A program made the translations under genes and the position numbers. 64,000 bases of DNA. Source: Zingiber officinale (lineage: Eukaryota; Streptophyta; Magnoliopsida; Zingiberales; Zingiberaceae). The stretch covers positions 20,705,198 through 20,769,197 of the forward strand of contig NC_056003.1 of NCBI RefSeq assembly GCF_018446385.1, in the 5' to 3' direction. This document shows positions 21,386 through 33,432 of the stretch, one piece after another (the first letter of the stretch is position 1; each line of letters opens with the position of its first letter). The notes under the pieces were generated by a model. The model made no database searches, was not told the origin of the DNA, and saw nothing but the letters and a program-made list of their open reading frames with translations.

Positions 21386-23220
21386 TTAGGATATAGAGAA
21401 TATACTCTTAGGAACCCAAAATCTATTAGTTCTCCTTGAGTGTTCTAGGTACTCGCTAAGGATAACTTCCCTAGTTATCTTCCTAATGACCTTCCTAGGC
21501 TTCTTAGAAGCCTTGGCCACACTCATCTCCTCTAGGTCAACTCTAGGGATAACTTTCCTTGTGACCTTCCTAGTAATTTTCTTAGGTTTCTTTGAAGCCT
21601 TAGTCACATTGATCTTTGCAAGGTTAGTTCTAGGGATGACCTCCCTTGTAACCTTGACCTGACCACTTGACCTAGGATTAGTTTCATAACTATATGGAAC
21701 TCTATGATAAGAAGGGGCATCCTTCTTGGCTTTGAGTTTGTATCCCAAAGCTCTATGACCATTGAATGATTCTTACTTTCCTAAACCTAGATTTTTGTTC
21801 TTGGACCCTTGTTCTTCATTTGTGATTTTTCTAACGGTCCTCTCTAATTTATTAAGTCTTAACCTCAAGACTTAATTTTCCTTCCATAAATCCTCAACGC
21901 TAGATTTTTCATTAAAATCTTGATTTTAGGCATATATCTAATTTCTTTAGAGTTATTGTCTAATTTGTTATCTACCTTTCTAGCCTTAAGTTAAGTTGTT
22001 TTAGCATGATATGCTACATAGTTTTCCTTAATTCTATTATACTTTCTATTTTTATAATAAATAGCATCAAAATGATATAAATTTGAACTAGCATGCTTTT
22101 TATCATTTCTTAAAGGAATTGCATTAATAAAAGATACCTTAGATTTGCTCTTAAAAGCTCCCCCTTGATTTGTGATTCCTCTATGGCTCTTCTTGGCCAG
22201 ATTCTTTTCCTTAGGACATTGACTCCGATAATGTTCTCTTTGATTGCAAGAGAAGCACACAATATGCTCCTTACCTTTGCATACCACGAGATCGATCTTC
22301 TTGGACTTCTCCTTGCCCTTTGGTGCTTGTTGCCCCTTCTTCTTGGTTAATTTAGGGCACTTACTCTTGTAATGCTCGTTCTCCCTACACTCAAAATAAA
22401 TAATATGATTTTTATTACTGATAATTAAAATTTTTATACCTTCATTTGTAGGGTTGACATTTTCTTCTCTTGATCCGGATGAAGAGGCCTCTTCTTGATC
22501 CGACATTGATATATACTCCCCCTCAATCCTTGAGGTGGATGCCTCTTCATCTTTGGATGTTGAGCATCTCTCAACTTCCGAATTCTCATGTACATGAAAT
22601 AAAGAGTATGCTCCTTCTTTGCCTTTATCGTTGCACTCGATTGAGGATGGATCTTCTAGAATCTCCTCCTCGGATGTTGAGCACCTCTCAACCTTTGAAT
22701 CCTCTTTCTCTTTATCTTGATTCAATGAGTTGTCGTCTTTGGATTTTTCTTGATTTGGTACAGTAGAGGGATCTTCATGATACCAATCTTCTCCAAATCT
22801 CCTTGGTATCTTCATAGTCTCCAATCTTGCTCAAGATGTTACTAGACAATAAATTGACCAATAGTTTGGTCACTTTATCATTGATCTTACATCTTTGAGT
22901 TTGCTCTATGCTCCATTTGCTTCTATTGAGAATTTTGCCTTTTAAATCCTTTGGAGCTTCAAAGCCTTCCATTAGAGTAAACCATTGCTCTATCTCTATC
23001 ATCAAGAAATTTTTTATCCTTGATTTTCAAGGATCGAAGCTCGTCATTATGAATGGTAGAAGCACCCTTGTATCGAATCAGAGTCCATCTTAGAAATCCA
23101 ACTTCAAGTTGATCTCCCTTAATGATAATCTTTGACTTATTAAAATTTGGGGATTTAACTTCTTCTTCTTCCTCTAGTTTATTGCCCTTCCGACGATGAG
23201 TCTAGTGAAGAACATCCTCG
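21386..23220 (-). pseudogene. Gag (UBN2-type) of the minus-strand element, frameshifted
   Basis: Three minus-strand pieces form one Gag. The first (23005-22775) has WSIEQTQRCKINDKVTKLL, typical of the UBN2/Copia Gag core. The second (22824-21991) has a Ser/Glu-rich linker with two VERCSTS repeats and two zinc knuckles: the distal CFSCNQREHYRSQC is a complete CCHC, while the proximal ECRENEHYKSKC has lost its first Cys. The third (21748-21386) has two repeats of the form VTKASKKPKK and ends NRFWVPKSIFS. No pol follows, suggesting a TR-GAG-like non-autonomous element moved by enzymes from another element. Confidence 0.75.
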
Positions 23221-23231
23221 TTGTAATACCA
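23220..23231 (-). other. Primer-binding site of the gag-only element (decayed)
   Basis: Two bases inside the right LTR terminus the minus strand reads TGGTATTACAAC. The first six bases fit the tRNA-Met site TGGTATCAGAGC and the rest has diverged. Together with the polypurine tract at 19300-19312 it fixes the element's orientation. Confidence 0.6.
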
Positions 23232-23233
23232 CT

Positions 23234-26200
23234 TGTTAGAACACTTCGGAGCTATAGGGGGATGAATAGCTCGTTTCGCTTCGATGATGATGATGTTGCA
23301 ACAGAATAGACTCGAAGGTAAGCTCTTTAATACTAATAATATGGATTTACTTGTTATTCACGTCAATCGAGGTGACTAATCCAAGTATCCGACCCTTTCT
23401 CACACATCCACCATAAAAGAACTCCTTCTCAGAACACTCTAGAGGTGGAGAAACCTCATACAACTCACTGTTAGAGTGTATACTAAAAGTCTAGTTCTTT
23501 GTAAACATTTATAAGAATCACATTGGTCAAATGTCTATATTTATGCTAAGTGTAGTTGCCTATTTAATTTATATTATAGATAACATGGTGTGAGGAGACA
23601 CACAGAAGTTCATGTTATCAGTTCCTTATAAATTATAAACAGTTGCTCACAACCAAGATGGAATGGGATAAACCATTGGAGTGGCTATAGTGTAATTAGG
23701 TATTAGTTTATCTTGACTAATAAATTGCACTAGTACACTATGAGTGTATTGAGCATGACCATTTGAGGTAGTTTCTTTTTATACTGACTATATAAAAGAA
23801 CAATACCTCTGTTATTATGGAAGTATGCACTCTTAATCATGATATAATAACAAACACATATACTTAATATTTATTTCTTTAATTTATCAAAGGGTGTGAT
23901 TTAGCTCGTTAAATCAATAGGCCCGATAAGTTAGAAAATGATATTATTTATATGGTGTGTTACTAATTATAGAATGAAACTGTGTCCTAGTAATCTAGGT
24001 TGATGATGTCCCCGTGAGGAGCTCATAAGGATTGTCATGTAAACCCTGCGGGTAGACTTAGTCTGACATGATGATAAGGTTGAGTGGTACTACTCTTGGA
24101 GCTAGATATTAATTAAGTGAGTTTTCAGTAACTCATTTAATTAGTGGACATTCAATATCTTAAACACAGGGAGACTAACACACTCATGATAAGAAGGAGC
24201 CCATATTGTAATATGGGATTGGTGCGGTAGTGCAATAATAACTCTTTAGTTGTATGAGTTATTATTGATGAACTTGAGTTGAGTGTTCGGGGCGAACACG
24301 GGAAGCTTAAGCTTATCGGGAGACCAAAACCAATTCCTCCTCTTTGTCCCTATTGTACCCTCTTATATAAAGCCTTATATTCACCCAAAGCCTAGCTTCT
24401 TATAAGGCCCAAGCTAGGGCCGGCCTAGCCTTGCTTGGTGACCAAGCAAGGGGCCGACCAAGCTAAGCTTGGAGCTCAAGCTAGGGCCGGCCAAGCCTTG
24501 CTTGGTGCCCAAGCAAGGGGCCGACCACACCATGATTAAGAAGGAAGTTTTATTTTTTGTAAAATATTTCCTTTTATATAGATCCATAAAAAGGATTTAA
24601 AGTGATGATTTTAATATAAAACTTTCCTTATTTAGATTGGTCATAAAAGGAAATAAAAGGGAGTTTTTATTTTGTTAAAAACTTTCCTTTTATGTTGGTT
24701 TTTAAAGAGAGTTTTAAATTTTAAAATCTTTCCTTTTATAAATTTCTACAAAGGAATAAAAGAGATATTTGAAATATTTCCTTATTTGTAGTTATCTATA
24801 ATATGAAAGAAAGATTTTAATTTTTGTTATAAAACTTTCCTTTATGAAACTATGTTTTTATTTTAAATCTTATCTTTTATAGATATCCATAAAAGGATTT
24901 AAAAGAGAGAGATTTTAATTTATAAAACATTCCTTTTATAACTATCCACAAAAGGGATTTTAAAAGAGAGATTTTAATTTTATTTAAAATCTTTCCTTGC
25001 TTGGAGAATAAGCATGTGGCCGGCCATGTCATAGATAAGAAAGGAAGTTTTATTTTTTGTTACAAAACTTACCTTTTTTGCCAGGACCAAGGAATATAAA
25101 AGAGAAGGAGGAGGTGCCTCACCCAAAAAAAATATACATCTTCTATTCCTCTCCTCTCTTCCTTGGTGGTGGCCGACCCTACTCTTTCTCTCTTCTCCTT
25201 TGTTTTCCCTCTTGGTGGCCGGCGATATATTGGTGTGGAGATCCATTGATGGTCGATTGCTTGAAGGAGAAGAATAAGAGAAGGAGGTTCTCTTGTTTAG
25301 CATCCCTTAGAGGAAAGTTGGTGGTCGAACTTCATCATCTCTTGGAGAAAGTTGGTGGCCAAAACTTGGAAGGAAGAAGAAGGCTTGGGTGGATTCTTGT
25401 CTTGGTAGATTGTCGTTCACACGACGTCCGAGATAAGAAGATGAATACAATAGAAGATCAAGAGGTCTATAAGATACAAGAGGTATAACTAGTTTAAGTT
25501 TCCGCATCATAACTAGTGCATCCTTTTGTATAGATCTTGTAAAACCAAACACAAGAGGCTATTGATTTTAATTATCATTTTTATTTTCGATATTTATTTT
25601 GATTTCATGTTTCGATAATGTGTTTCTATTGATGTCTCTATTGTTAAACCTAGTTTACTATGAGAAGTTTAAATATTCGATTTCTTTGAAAGGCTTTGTC
25701 TAGGCAGTGGTGGATTATCCCATACCCAAGAAGGCCTAGTGTCTCGCTACGTTTGACCTGGAAGTTGATCCTTGAAATAGATATTTGATCAACTTTTGTA
25801 ATGTGGTTTAACTTAGGAAGATCACATCGGTTGAACTTGAAGTAAGAATGCTAAGTTTCGTTCCCAATTCAAGTTTAACTTCTAAAGGAAAAATTTGGAT
25901 TAATAATGTTAAGCATTATTTGTAATCCAAATTTAACTTTAGTAGAACACATGGGTAGCTAGGATAGTTCTATGCTTGTACAAATTTTTTGTACAGGGGA
26001 ACTAGGACGGTATTCCGAGTAGCAACAATCACTCACAACAAGATATAATGCTAAAACAATAAGTAAATACAATATTACAAGTGAAACACCTCTTTTTGCT
26101 TAGTCTCTTGTTGATGTAGAAGCCTCTTGTAGCTTGGAAATGCAGTAGTACTTCAACTGTAAGCTTCGAAGAACCGACGGTGAGAATCGGGAAGAAGACG

Positions 26201-26691
26201 TGAGAAGAGATCTACGCGTTTTAACTTGCCATCACCTTTATATCTGCGCTTCTAGGGTTCCCAATTGATTAGGCTTGCTCCCAATTGATTGACCAATTAG
26301 ATCCGTGCAATCCCAGTCATCCAAACTCACAGTTTGCATAACGATCATATCCTAATTGATTGACCAATCGATTAGGGAGACTTTAATCAACCAAATGATC
26401 GATTCAGAATGTCTCTGTGCTCTCGCAGAAAATCCTGGGATCGATTGACCAATCGATTCCGACTTCCCCGCGTTAGTGTGAGAAACCTCGCTCCAATCGA
26501 TCGATTGGGAAAAGACTTCTATGCTTACGTGATTTCCTCTTAATCGATCACCTGATTGATTGAGCTCTTTGCGTCAAACAATACTAGCCAATCAATCCAC
26601 TGATCGATTGGACTCTGGTTCAATCGATCATCTAATTTATTGAACAACCTAAACTTGCTTAAACTTAAGTTTAGGGTTTATATATCCAACA
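23234..26691 (-). mobile_element. 5' LTR of the gag-only element, interrupted by a solo LTR
   Basis: LTR sequence is present at 23234-23463 and again at 26037-26691, matching 17520-18430 in order. The 2.56-kb gap is an inserted solo LTR. Homology to the other LTR copies stops at about 26691, so the outer part of this LTR is lost or replaced. Confidence 0.75.
23469..26031 (+). mobile_element. Solo LTR, 2563 bp, with perfect 5-bp duplication
   Basis: Begins TGTTAGAGTGTATACTAAAAG-like sequence and ends AACAATCA. The direct repeat CTCAC flanks it at 23464-23468 and 26032-26036, and removing it restores the host LTR. A TATA-like AATATAAAAGAG near 25092 suggests + orientation. It carries repeated CTTTCCTTTTATA units at 24540-25010 and two copies of a palindromic segment at 24408-24530. 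Frames around 24980-25550 are LTR noise. An alternative end at 26027 would give a one-mismatch duplication. Confidence 0.8.
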
Positions 26692-28924
26692 ACTATGGGA
26701 AGACCTAGTGGACCAAAGTAGAGCAAGCGATTATGCATGGTAAGTAAGGTAAGCCACTAAAGGAGAGTGTTCTAATGAGGACGAGTCTTAATTAGGGACT
26801 TTAGGCGCAGGTCTATTTTGGATTCTTGAACTAAGATATTGATTAGATCCTGGTCTTGGAAAGACATGATCTAATTAATAATATTATTTTTTTATTATGC
26901 TAACTTTGTTTTGTATGTTACACTTTATTTTTGAACTAACATGTTTTGCAGAAATAAAAATGCATAAGAAACATTTGGGTGAACAATGCTCGAGGCCCCT
27001 CCTTTGCGATTAGAGGTGCCTTGACTGCCTTAGCCGAAGACCTGCATGGAACGGAGTGAAGACACCTTCTATGTCATTGAAGGCGCCCTGGGGCATGGTG
27101 CAAAGGTGCTTGGAAGGCACCCTTAAGTGGATCAAAGCAGCAGTCTGCGCAGCTTGGCAATTCCAAGGATAAGGGGATCGGTTTTGAGATTGGAGGTGCC
27201 TTTAAAGGGATTGGAGCGCCCTCAACACTACTTAAAAGGAGAGTTTGGCCAGCCATTGAAGAACGACACTTCTATGTGATCCTTTGTACATTTTGGCTGC
27301 TCCAACTTGTAGGATCGAAAAGCGCTAGAGGGGGGTGAATAACGCTCGTGGTTATTTCGTTCATTTTAAGTAAATATGCAACGGAATAACGAAAGAAATG
27401 AAAACATAGCAATGCTAACAAGTCCAAGATTTTACTTGGTTCGGAGCCTGTGGTGATTCCTACTCCAAGGCCCGCATGTAAGAGTACTTTCTATGGACAA
27501 TCACTAATCAATCTGAAACAATACAAAATGATTACAGTTATAGTACAAGTAACTTTTAAATAAAATAATATCAACAATTTCATATCAGGAAATCTCTAGA
27601 AGAATCATCGTCGGAGCTTTTGGGCATCGTGGAAGCGTTTTCTGAGCAGCTCGAAGAAGCGAAAGTCGTTCGTTGTGTTCTTTTGAAGCTCCTGGTCGAA
27701 GCTACTTTTATAGGCTGTTCCGAGCGCCCAAAACCCCTCCGGGCGCTTGGACCACGTGGCTCGGCCACTCCACGCGTGCCACATCAGCTTGGCGATAACT
27801 TTTGAGTTTCGGGCGCCTGGACCGACTTCGGACCAGCTCGGGGAGCCCGGATCAGTTCCAGGCGCCCGAACCAGCTTGGGGTGCTCGGACCAATTTCAGG
27901 TGCCCAGACTAGCTATTTTCAGCCCCTTATTTTCTATAAAATAAAGTTAGGTCAGACATAAAATAATATATATAAACTGAAATTTGACAGCCTCTGACTA
28001 TCCGGTTCTGACTTTGAGTTTCGTTGAAACTCTAGCTCGAACCGACGCTTACTGTTCCCTCTTCGGGGAACACGTCCTCACCTACTCCTCTCAGGAGAAG
28101 TTACTTGTTACCAGATTGATCCTCTAGACTAACTGGATTTTTGCTTAATGTCTGAAGCTTCCGGTCTTCATGCTGGACGCCCACTCCATGATCCGCCCAG
28201 ACTTCCACCCGGTTCGCAACACTAGGATTTCAACCTAGAGTCCCCGACTCTAGGATTTTGCCTGAAGCTCTCGATCCGTCAAGACTTTCCGCCTAGGGTT
28301 ACAACCCCTAGAGGTTTTCACCTGCCTAGAATCTACTAAGACTTATGCCTAAGAGCACTTAGGACTTTTTCTGCAATCTCATTCAAAGTTGTCAAATAAC
28401 AAGACAACTTAACTTTGGACTCTTTGACATAATTAATCAGGTTTGATTGTCGGATGCTTCTCGCACCAACACAACTTCGTCCTCCTGCTGTAGTGTGACT
28501 CTGCTGACTTCGACTACTGCTAAGAAGTCATCCAACACTGAGCTCGATCCGATTTTCTTCAAAGTGTTGGGTAACGAAAGTTTTAATTAAAGTACTTAAT
28601 TACTGCATAAAGAAAAAGTGTAGGTTGTTACACTTGTCCTTGTTTTATTATTGTACTTGATTCCTTCTTTTGGTAGTTCCGAAGAGGATTATAGTAGATT
28701 TTCTGTCGATATGGTCCGAGGGATCGTAGGTCTTGGAGTAGGAGTTGTCAAAGGCTCTGAACCAAGTAAATTCTCAAGTTATTGTGTTGGTTCTTTTTCT
28801 TTTTTTTTCTATCTCTTTTGTTGCGTACTATTTTTGAAAAAGATATATTTTTAAAACTAGGCAATTCACCCCCCCTCCGAAGGCCCTAAACCAAGTAACT
28901 TATCAAGTGCATAACCATCCTACA
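26692..28924 (+). mobile_element. LTR (plus orientation) split by another solo LTR
   Basis: Parts at 26692-27302 and 28477-28924 belong together. The 3' portion has the style of a Gypsy LTR: GGAGTAGGAGTTGTCAAAGG, AACCAAGTAAATTCTC, a T-rich stretch, then CAATTCACCCCCCC and the end CATCCTACA. The 5' part contains GGCGCC-type repeats at 27080-27240. The left edge is uncertain. Confidence 0.55.
27308..28471 (-). mobile_element. Solo LTR, 1164 bp, with perfect 5-bp duplication
   Basis: Read on the minus strand it starts TGTTGGTGCGAGAAGC and ends GGGGGTGAAT-rich region then CGATCCTACA. CAACT lies on both sides (27303-27307 and 28472-28476). It is inserted in opposite orientation into the LTR at 26692-28924; both share the CACCCCCC...CCTACA type of 3' end, so they are related families. 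Confidence 0.85.
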
Positions 28925-31640
28925 ATGAGATACTATTTTTCTTGAAACTAAGTACACAACATGAGGTGTGGTTGATAAAATGATTCCTCTATTTGTAATA
29001 AAAGAGGAGGATAATGTTCCTTTATCAACAAATCATGTATCACGAGAGATGTCTGAATCTAGTCTACCTAGTGGGAGTGATTTATTTATGGATAAGTCAG
29101 TTTCTCAACCGTCTAACCTACGAAAAAGTAGTCATCATATTATTCCTCTGAGAAAGTTTGACATTGAGAATGAAATGATTCTTCCAGTTGACGATGAGGA
29201 ACCTCAAATGGTTGAGGAAGCTTTGAGAAGCTTAATTAGATAAGAATGGAAAATTGCTATGGATGAGGAAATGAAGTCAATGAGAAAGAATCAAATTTGA
29301 GATTTAGTCAATCTTCCTTCAGGCTGAAGGGTCATTGAAAATAAATGGATTCTCAAAATTAAGAGGAAAACAGATGGATCGATTAATCGATACAAAGCTT
29401 GATTAGTTGCAAAAGGATATACCCAAATGAAGGGTATATTCAGATTGAAGAGACATTCTCCCTAGTTGTTAAATTTATGCCAATACATGTCATTCTAGCT
29501 ATAGTAGCACAATTTGACCTGAAATTACATCAGATAGATGTAAAAATGATTTCCTTAATGGCAATCTCGACGAGAAAATTTATGACAGAGCCAGAAGGTT
29601 ACATTGTTGAAGGCTAAAAGAATAGAGTATATAGACTTAAGAAGTTTATATTTGAGCTAAAGCAAGCGTTGAGACAATGAAACATAAGATTTAATGAAAT
29701 TATTTTATCTTATAGTTTTGAAATAATCGATGAGGATTATTGTGTTTACCTAAGAAAGGAAAAAAAGAAAGTTTATCATCTTATTATTATATGTTGATAA
29801 TATGCTAATAGCTAGAAGTGACATAAAGTGTGTGATAGAAATCAAATCGTGACTTTCATCACAATTTGACATAATAGATATAGGAGAAGCTGAGTACATC
29901 TAAGGAGTGAAAGTCATTAGAGATCGATCAAAAATACTTTTGAGTTTGTCTCAAGAGGCTTATATCACTAAGATGTTACCATACTTCAATATGTTAGATT
30001 GTAACATTGAACAAACACCTATAGTGAAAAATACTGTTTTGAGCAAAAGTATGTATCCCAAGACTTTTGAAAAAAATAGCAGAACTAAAGAAAAAAAACA
30101 TATACCAGTGCTATTGGTAATTTAATATATACTATGTTGTATGCTTATCCTGATAAAAGGTATGATGTTGGCTTAATTAGTCGTTTCCAATCAAACCTAA
30201 AATTGAAACACTGAAAGTGGTGGAAAGGATATTCAAATTAGAGTTGGAAAAAATCCCAGAAATCCCAACCTTTCCCGAATCCCATCCTATTTCCGATCCG
30301 AAAATATCCTGACCCGACATTTTCCCAACCCGAAAGTTCGGGATTTTTCCCGTCCCGGTCACTATCGCGAATTTTTTTTCTCCCGACGGGATCCCGTCCC
30401 GACCCGATTATATTATAATATTATTTTTTATATTAAAAATATTATTTTTTATATTATTTTTTTATATTTTAAGCATCTAACCATTATGTTTATTTTTTTT
30501 GTCTCTCCATTTTTCTTATACTTCATCATAATTTTGTTTCTAAATAATTTATTGGTAATGTGTGAAGAAGATAGTTAGTTAGTTTATTTTAGTATATGAA
30601 AACTGATAAAATGATATAAAGAATAATTTTTGTGATTTTTTTTTGTAGGTTGAATCCAAGCATTTCTAAGGACTAAGGTCACCATATCATCAATTCATTA
30701 TTGATACAATGACTGACATGACAATTTTTATTTTTGGATTTTCTTGTATTAGGTATAAATTATAAACTAAGTAGTAGTTTTAGTTTTTTTTATTAGTTTT
30801 AATATATTTATGATGTCCTAGGAAGATATTTTAGTTTTTAATGGTTATGTACCACGAAATCATTTTAATTTATTTGTATTATACTAAAAAATTGTTTGAG
30901 TCTCCATAGATTTTTTTTTTTAGAAAATATTTTTCGGGGTATTCTTATGGGTCCCTACCCAATCCCGAATATTCGGGATCCCGAATATTCAGGTCCTGAC
31001 ACTTTTCGGGTACAGGATCGGGAGAAAAAAAAATCATAATTCTTATCGGGACGGGTATTAGGTAAGGGGGTTACGGGACGGGTCCCGACCCGATCCCACC
31101 CCTAATTCAAATATCTCAAAGAGACAGCGGATTATTATCTCTGTTTCCAAGAATCAAATATGAACATGAGTGGCTACACAAATATAGATTAGGTGGGGGA
31201 CCTTGATGACAGAAAATCCACATCTGACTATACTTTCTTACTAATTGGTGGCACCATATCATGGAATAGCAAAAACATGCTTGTGTAGCACCGTTAACAA
31301 TGGAAGCTGAGTATGTGCTTGTGACGTGGCTATGCAAGAGGTTGTCTGGTTAAGAAAATTCCTGAACCATCTGAAGATTACTGAGAATAGTAGAAATCCT
31401 GTTACAGTGTACTGTGACAGTCAAGATTCTATAGTTTTTTTTTCTAAAAAAAATCCAAATATCATAGCAAAGACAAGTATATAGAAATTAAGTATAATTT
31501 TACAAGAGATATTATTGATAAGAAACAGATAGTTCTTGAGTACACCTCTATACATGATATGCTTGCAGACCCTTTTATTAAGTCATTGACTAAAGAGTCA
31601 TTTCAAGGACATGTGAAGTCTTTGGGACTCCGAAGAATGT
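28925..31640 (+). pseudogene. Copia reverse transcriptase and RNase H remnant
   Basis: Continuation of the element begun at 16319. The reverse transcriptase shows EWKIAMDEEMKSMRKNQI, ENKWILKIKRKTDGSINRYK and LVAKGYTQ, then TFSLVVKFMP and HQIDVK. RNase H follows after an inserted element with ADYYLCFQESNMNMSGYTN and GDLDDRKSTSDYTFLL, and the end has ADPFIKSLTKE in a shifted frame. Many stops and frameshifts are present. The integrase is missing between protease and RT, apparently lost where the nested elements lie. Confidence 0.85.
30239..31104. mobile_element. hAT-type MITE-like element inside Copia RNase H
   Basis: Ends are TAGAGTTGG on the left and, on the minus strand, TAGGGGTGGGATCGGG on the right. 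The exact 8-bp duplication ATTCAAAT lies at 30231-30238 and 31105-31112. The outer parts are rich in CCCGAATCCC, CGGGACGGG and similar. Removal joins the RNase H frame around YLKETADYY. No transposase. Confidence 0.85.
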
Positions 31641-32758
31641 AACATATTGTAAGGATAATTATATATATATAAATGCCATGATCTATTAAGTGTATATGTC
31701 TTTGTTACATTTGAATAAAGTCTCGATAAGAATGTTGGCAGGTTGAGATTAGTCAACTCACATGGACAATCATATCTATTTGTTAAGTGTAAATTGAGGT
31801 AAAACCGTTATTTATGAGACATCTTATGTAGTTGTGAATAGAGGCATACCCATAATTTAAGTTTGCCTTGATAATTGTATCAAAATGAGATAATTTATGT
31901 AATGATCGGAGTAAATGAACCAACCATTTACTAAATTTACTTAAGGGCAGATTTGAATTCATATACTGAATTTAGAATTAGACATTAGGTATGTTTAAAT
32001 CAAAATTTGTACGATGTTAAATTTTGAGAAAAACATGCGCTCTTTTTAAGAAAGAGAAAAATATCATAGCATGTGATTCATACCACATGTGTTATGACGA
32101 CAATAAGGATAGGAGGAGAATAGATCCTTGTTTCTCTACTATCTGAGACCTTTGAGATTATAAATTAATCTAAATTTTATTCTAAGTGACTATTTAGCCG
32201 TCTACTTGAAGTTCTGATCAGTGTCTGCTTCTTTAGCATATTTTATATTGGCTATGGGTGATTCGATCTATAAAGCATAACTAGGAAATAAACTGATTAA
32301 AATGAATAGATTCTAATTAAAAAGGAAAATTAAATAGATTTATATTTTTTGATATTATTCACTAGTCGACTCATTTTTGTTATGTATAGAAATGATTGTG
32401 AATATTTGAATATAGAACATGCTCTTGACATAATAGTCATTATAAGATATTAGAGATGTTTATATTGATGTAAATGAAAATAATTTATCTAGGATAAAGG
32501 CAAGTTATTGATATTTCTGATCCGTTCTATAGAGTAGCTATGTAAGGTGTAACAATCTTCTTAGCAATAATTGCTCGATGTGTTTGCTGTCGCACGAATC
32601 ATTTTTTCTAAAGTATGGATTTGATGTTCTTATTTGGTCTTTGTGACTAATTAATATTTTTCTCTAATCTTTGTGGCCTGATTATAATATAGTTTATGTG
32701 ACTTATATGATCTTTATGACTAGTTAACCTTTACGGATTGACTTAGATGAGTGGTAGA
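31641..32758. other. Copia 3' flank and gene-free spacer
   Basis: The 3' LTR of the Copia element should begin near here, but no match to sequence left of 16319 was seen by eye. AT-rich and without a gene. Confidence 0.35.
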
Positions 32759-33077
32759 TGTTATAGTTACAAAGATGAAAGGGTGTCTCTTCCCCTTCAT
32801 CTTCCTCCTTTATGAGGAACCCTTCATCTTCCTCCTTTATGAGCGATATTATTGTCGCTTGCTTTTATATGAGGCGTCCAAGAAATTGAAAGGAAGAGGT
32901 GGTGAGCAAGTAATCGGCGAAGGAGAACATACCTCTGTGGGATTTGATTTGTGAATCTTGAAAAGCTTTCCGATTCGTTTGTGATCGTTCTTCTGATGAC
33001 AAGCGAATATCAAGATCTACTATAGGAGATCATTATGAATTTTTCATTTTGTACGAATCTTCTTCTTATGAAATAAT
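32759..33077 (+). mobile_element. Copy of the small 318-bp LTR
   Basis: Matches 11763-12080 almost end to end: GATGAAAGGGTGTCTCTTC, two CTTCATCTTCCTCCTTTATG units, AAGAAATTGAAAGGAAGAGG and TACGAATCTTCTTCTTATGAA. The start is TGTTATAGTTAC and the end has decayed (AATAATA for GCAACA). No primer-binding site or duplication is evident, so it may be a solo or truncated copy. Confidence 0.7.
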
Positions 33078-33239
33078 AGTCAATCCGAACACATCCAGGT
33101 GGTGGCGCCGCTAGCTGGCATGAAGTAGAGCAACCCATATGCAGAAAAATCTCTAAAAAGGAGAAATTCAAGAGATTTCGGATGGGAGATGGGGCAAATG
33201 TGGGCTTTTTTAACTTCAATTCCTTGAATTATTATTGTT

Positions 33240-33432
33240 TTGAATTGGGGGCATAGTAAAGGAGATTGAAGACGTGAAAGTAAGGATCAAAGTAGAAAAA
33301 TAAATAGATGGTACCAAAAGGTGATTACAAGGGAGGTAAATATTCATGAGATAAGTTTATAGTCGATCATTAAGTAGCTAGAAGGTGGAAGAAGTTTTTT
33401 TCTCCGAGGGTATATACTCATCGAGAATTGAT
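33240..33432. repeat. Dispersed repeat, left part (split by solo LTR)
   Basis: AAAAGGTGATTAC, GGAGGTAAAT and TTCTCCGAGGG..GAGAATTGAT match the copy at 45070-45310 in the same order. The repeat resumes at 35141 (TTGATC...CTAGCTAACTGG), so an LTR inserted into it. Confidence 0.6.

Noticed and set aside
22165-22766. Plus-strand frames of 61 and 98 residues
   Set aside because: They are shadows of the minus-strand Gag with zinc knuckles.
24980-25552. Open frames up to 143 residues
   Set aside because: They are inside the 2.56-kb solo LTR, overlap on both strands, and have no domain.
26692-28924. One simple LTR element with ends TGTAGGAT (27308) and ATCCTACA (28924)
   Set aside because: The flanks CAACT and ATGAG do not match, whereas an inner LTR ending at 28471 has a perfect CAACT duplication; the structure is one LTR inside another.
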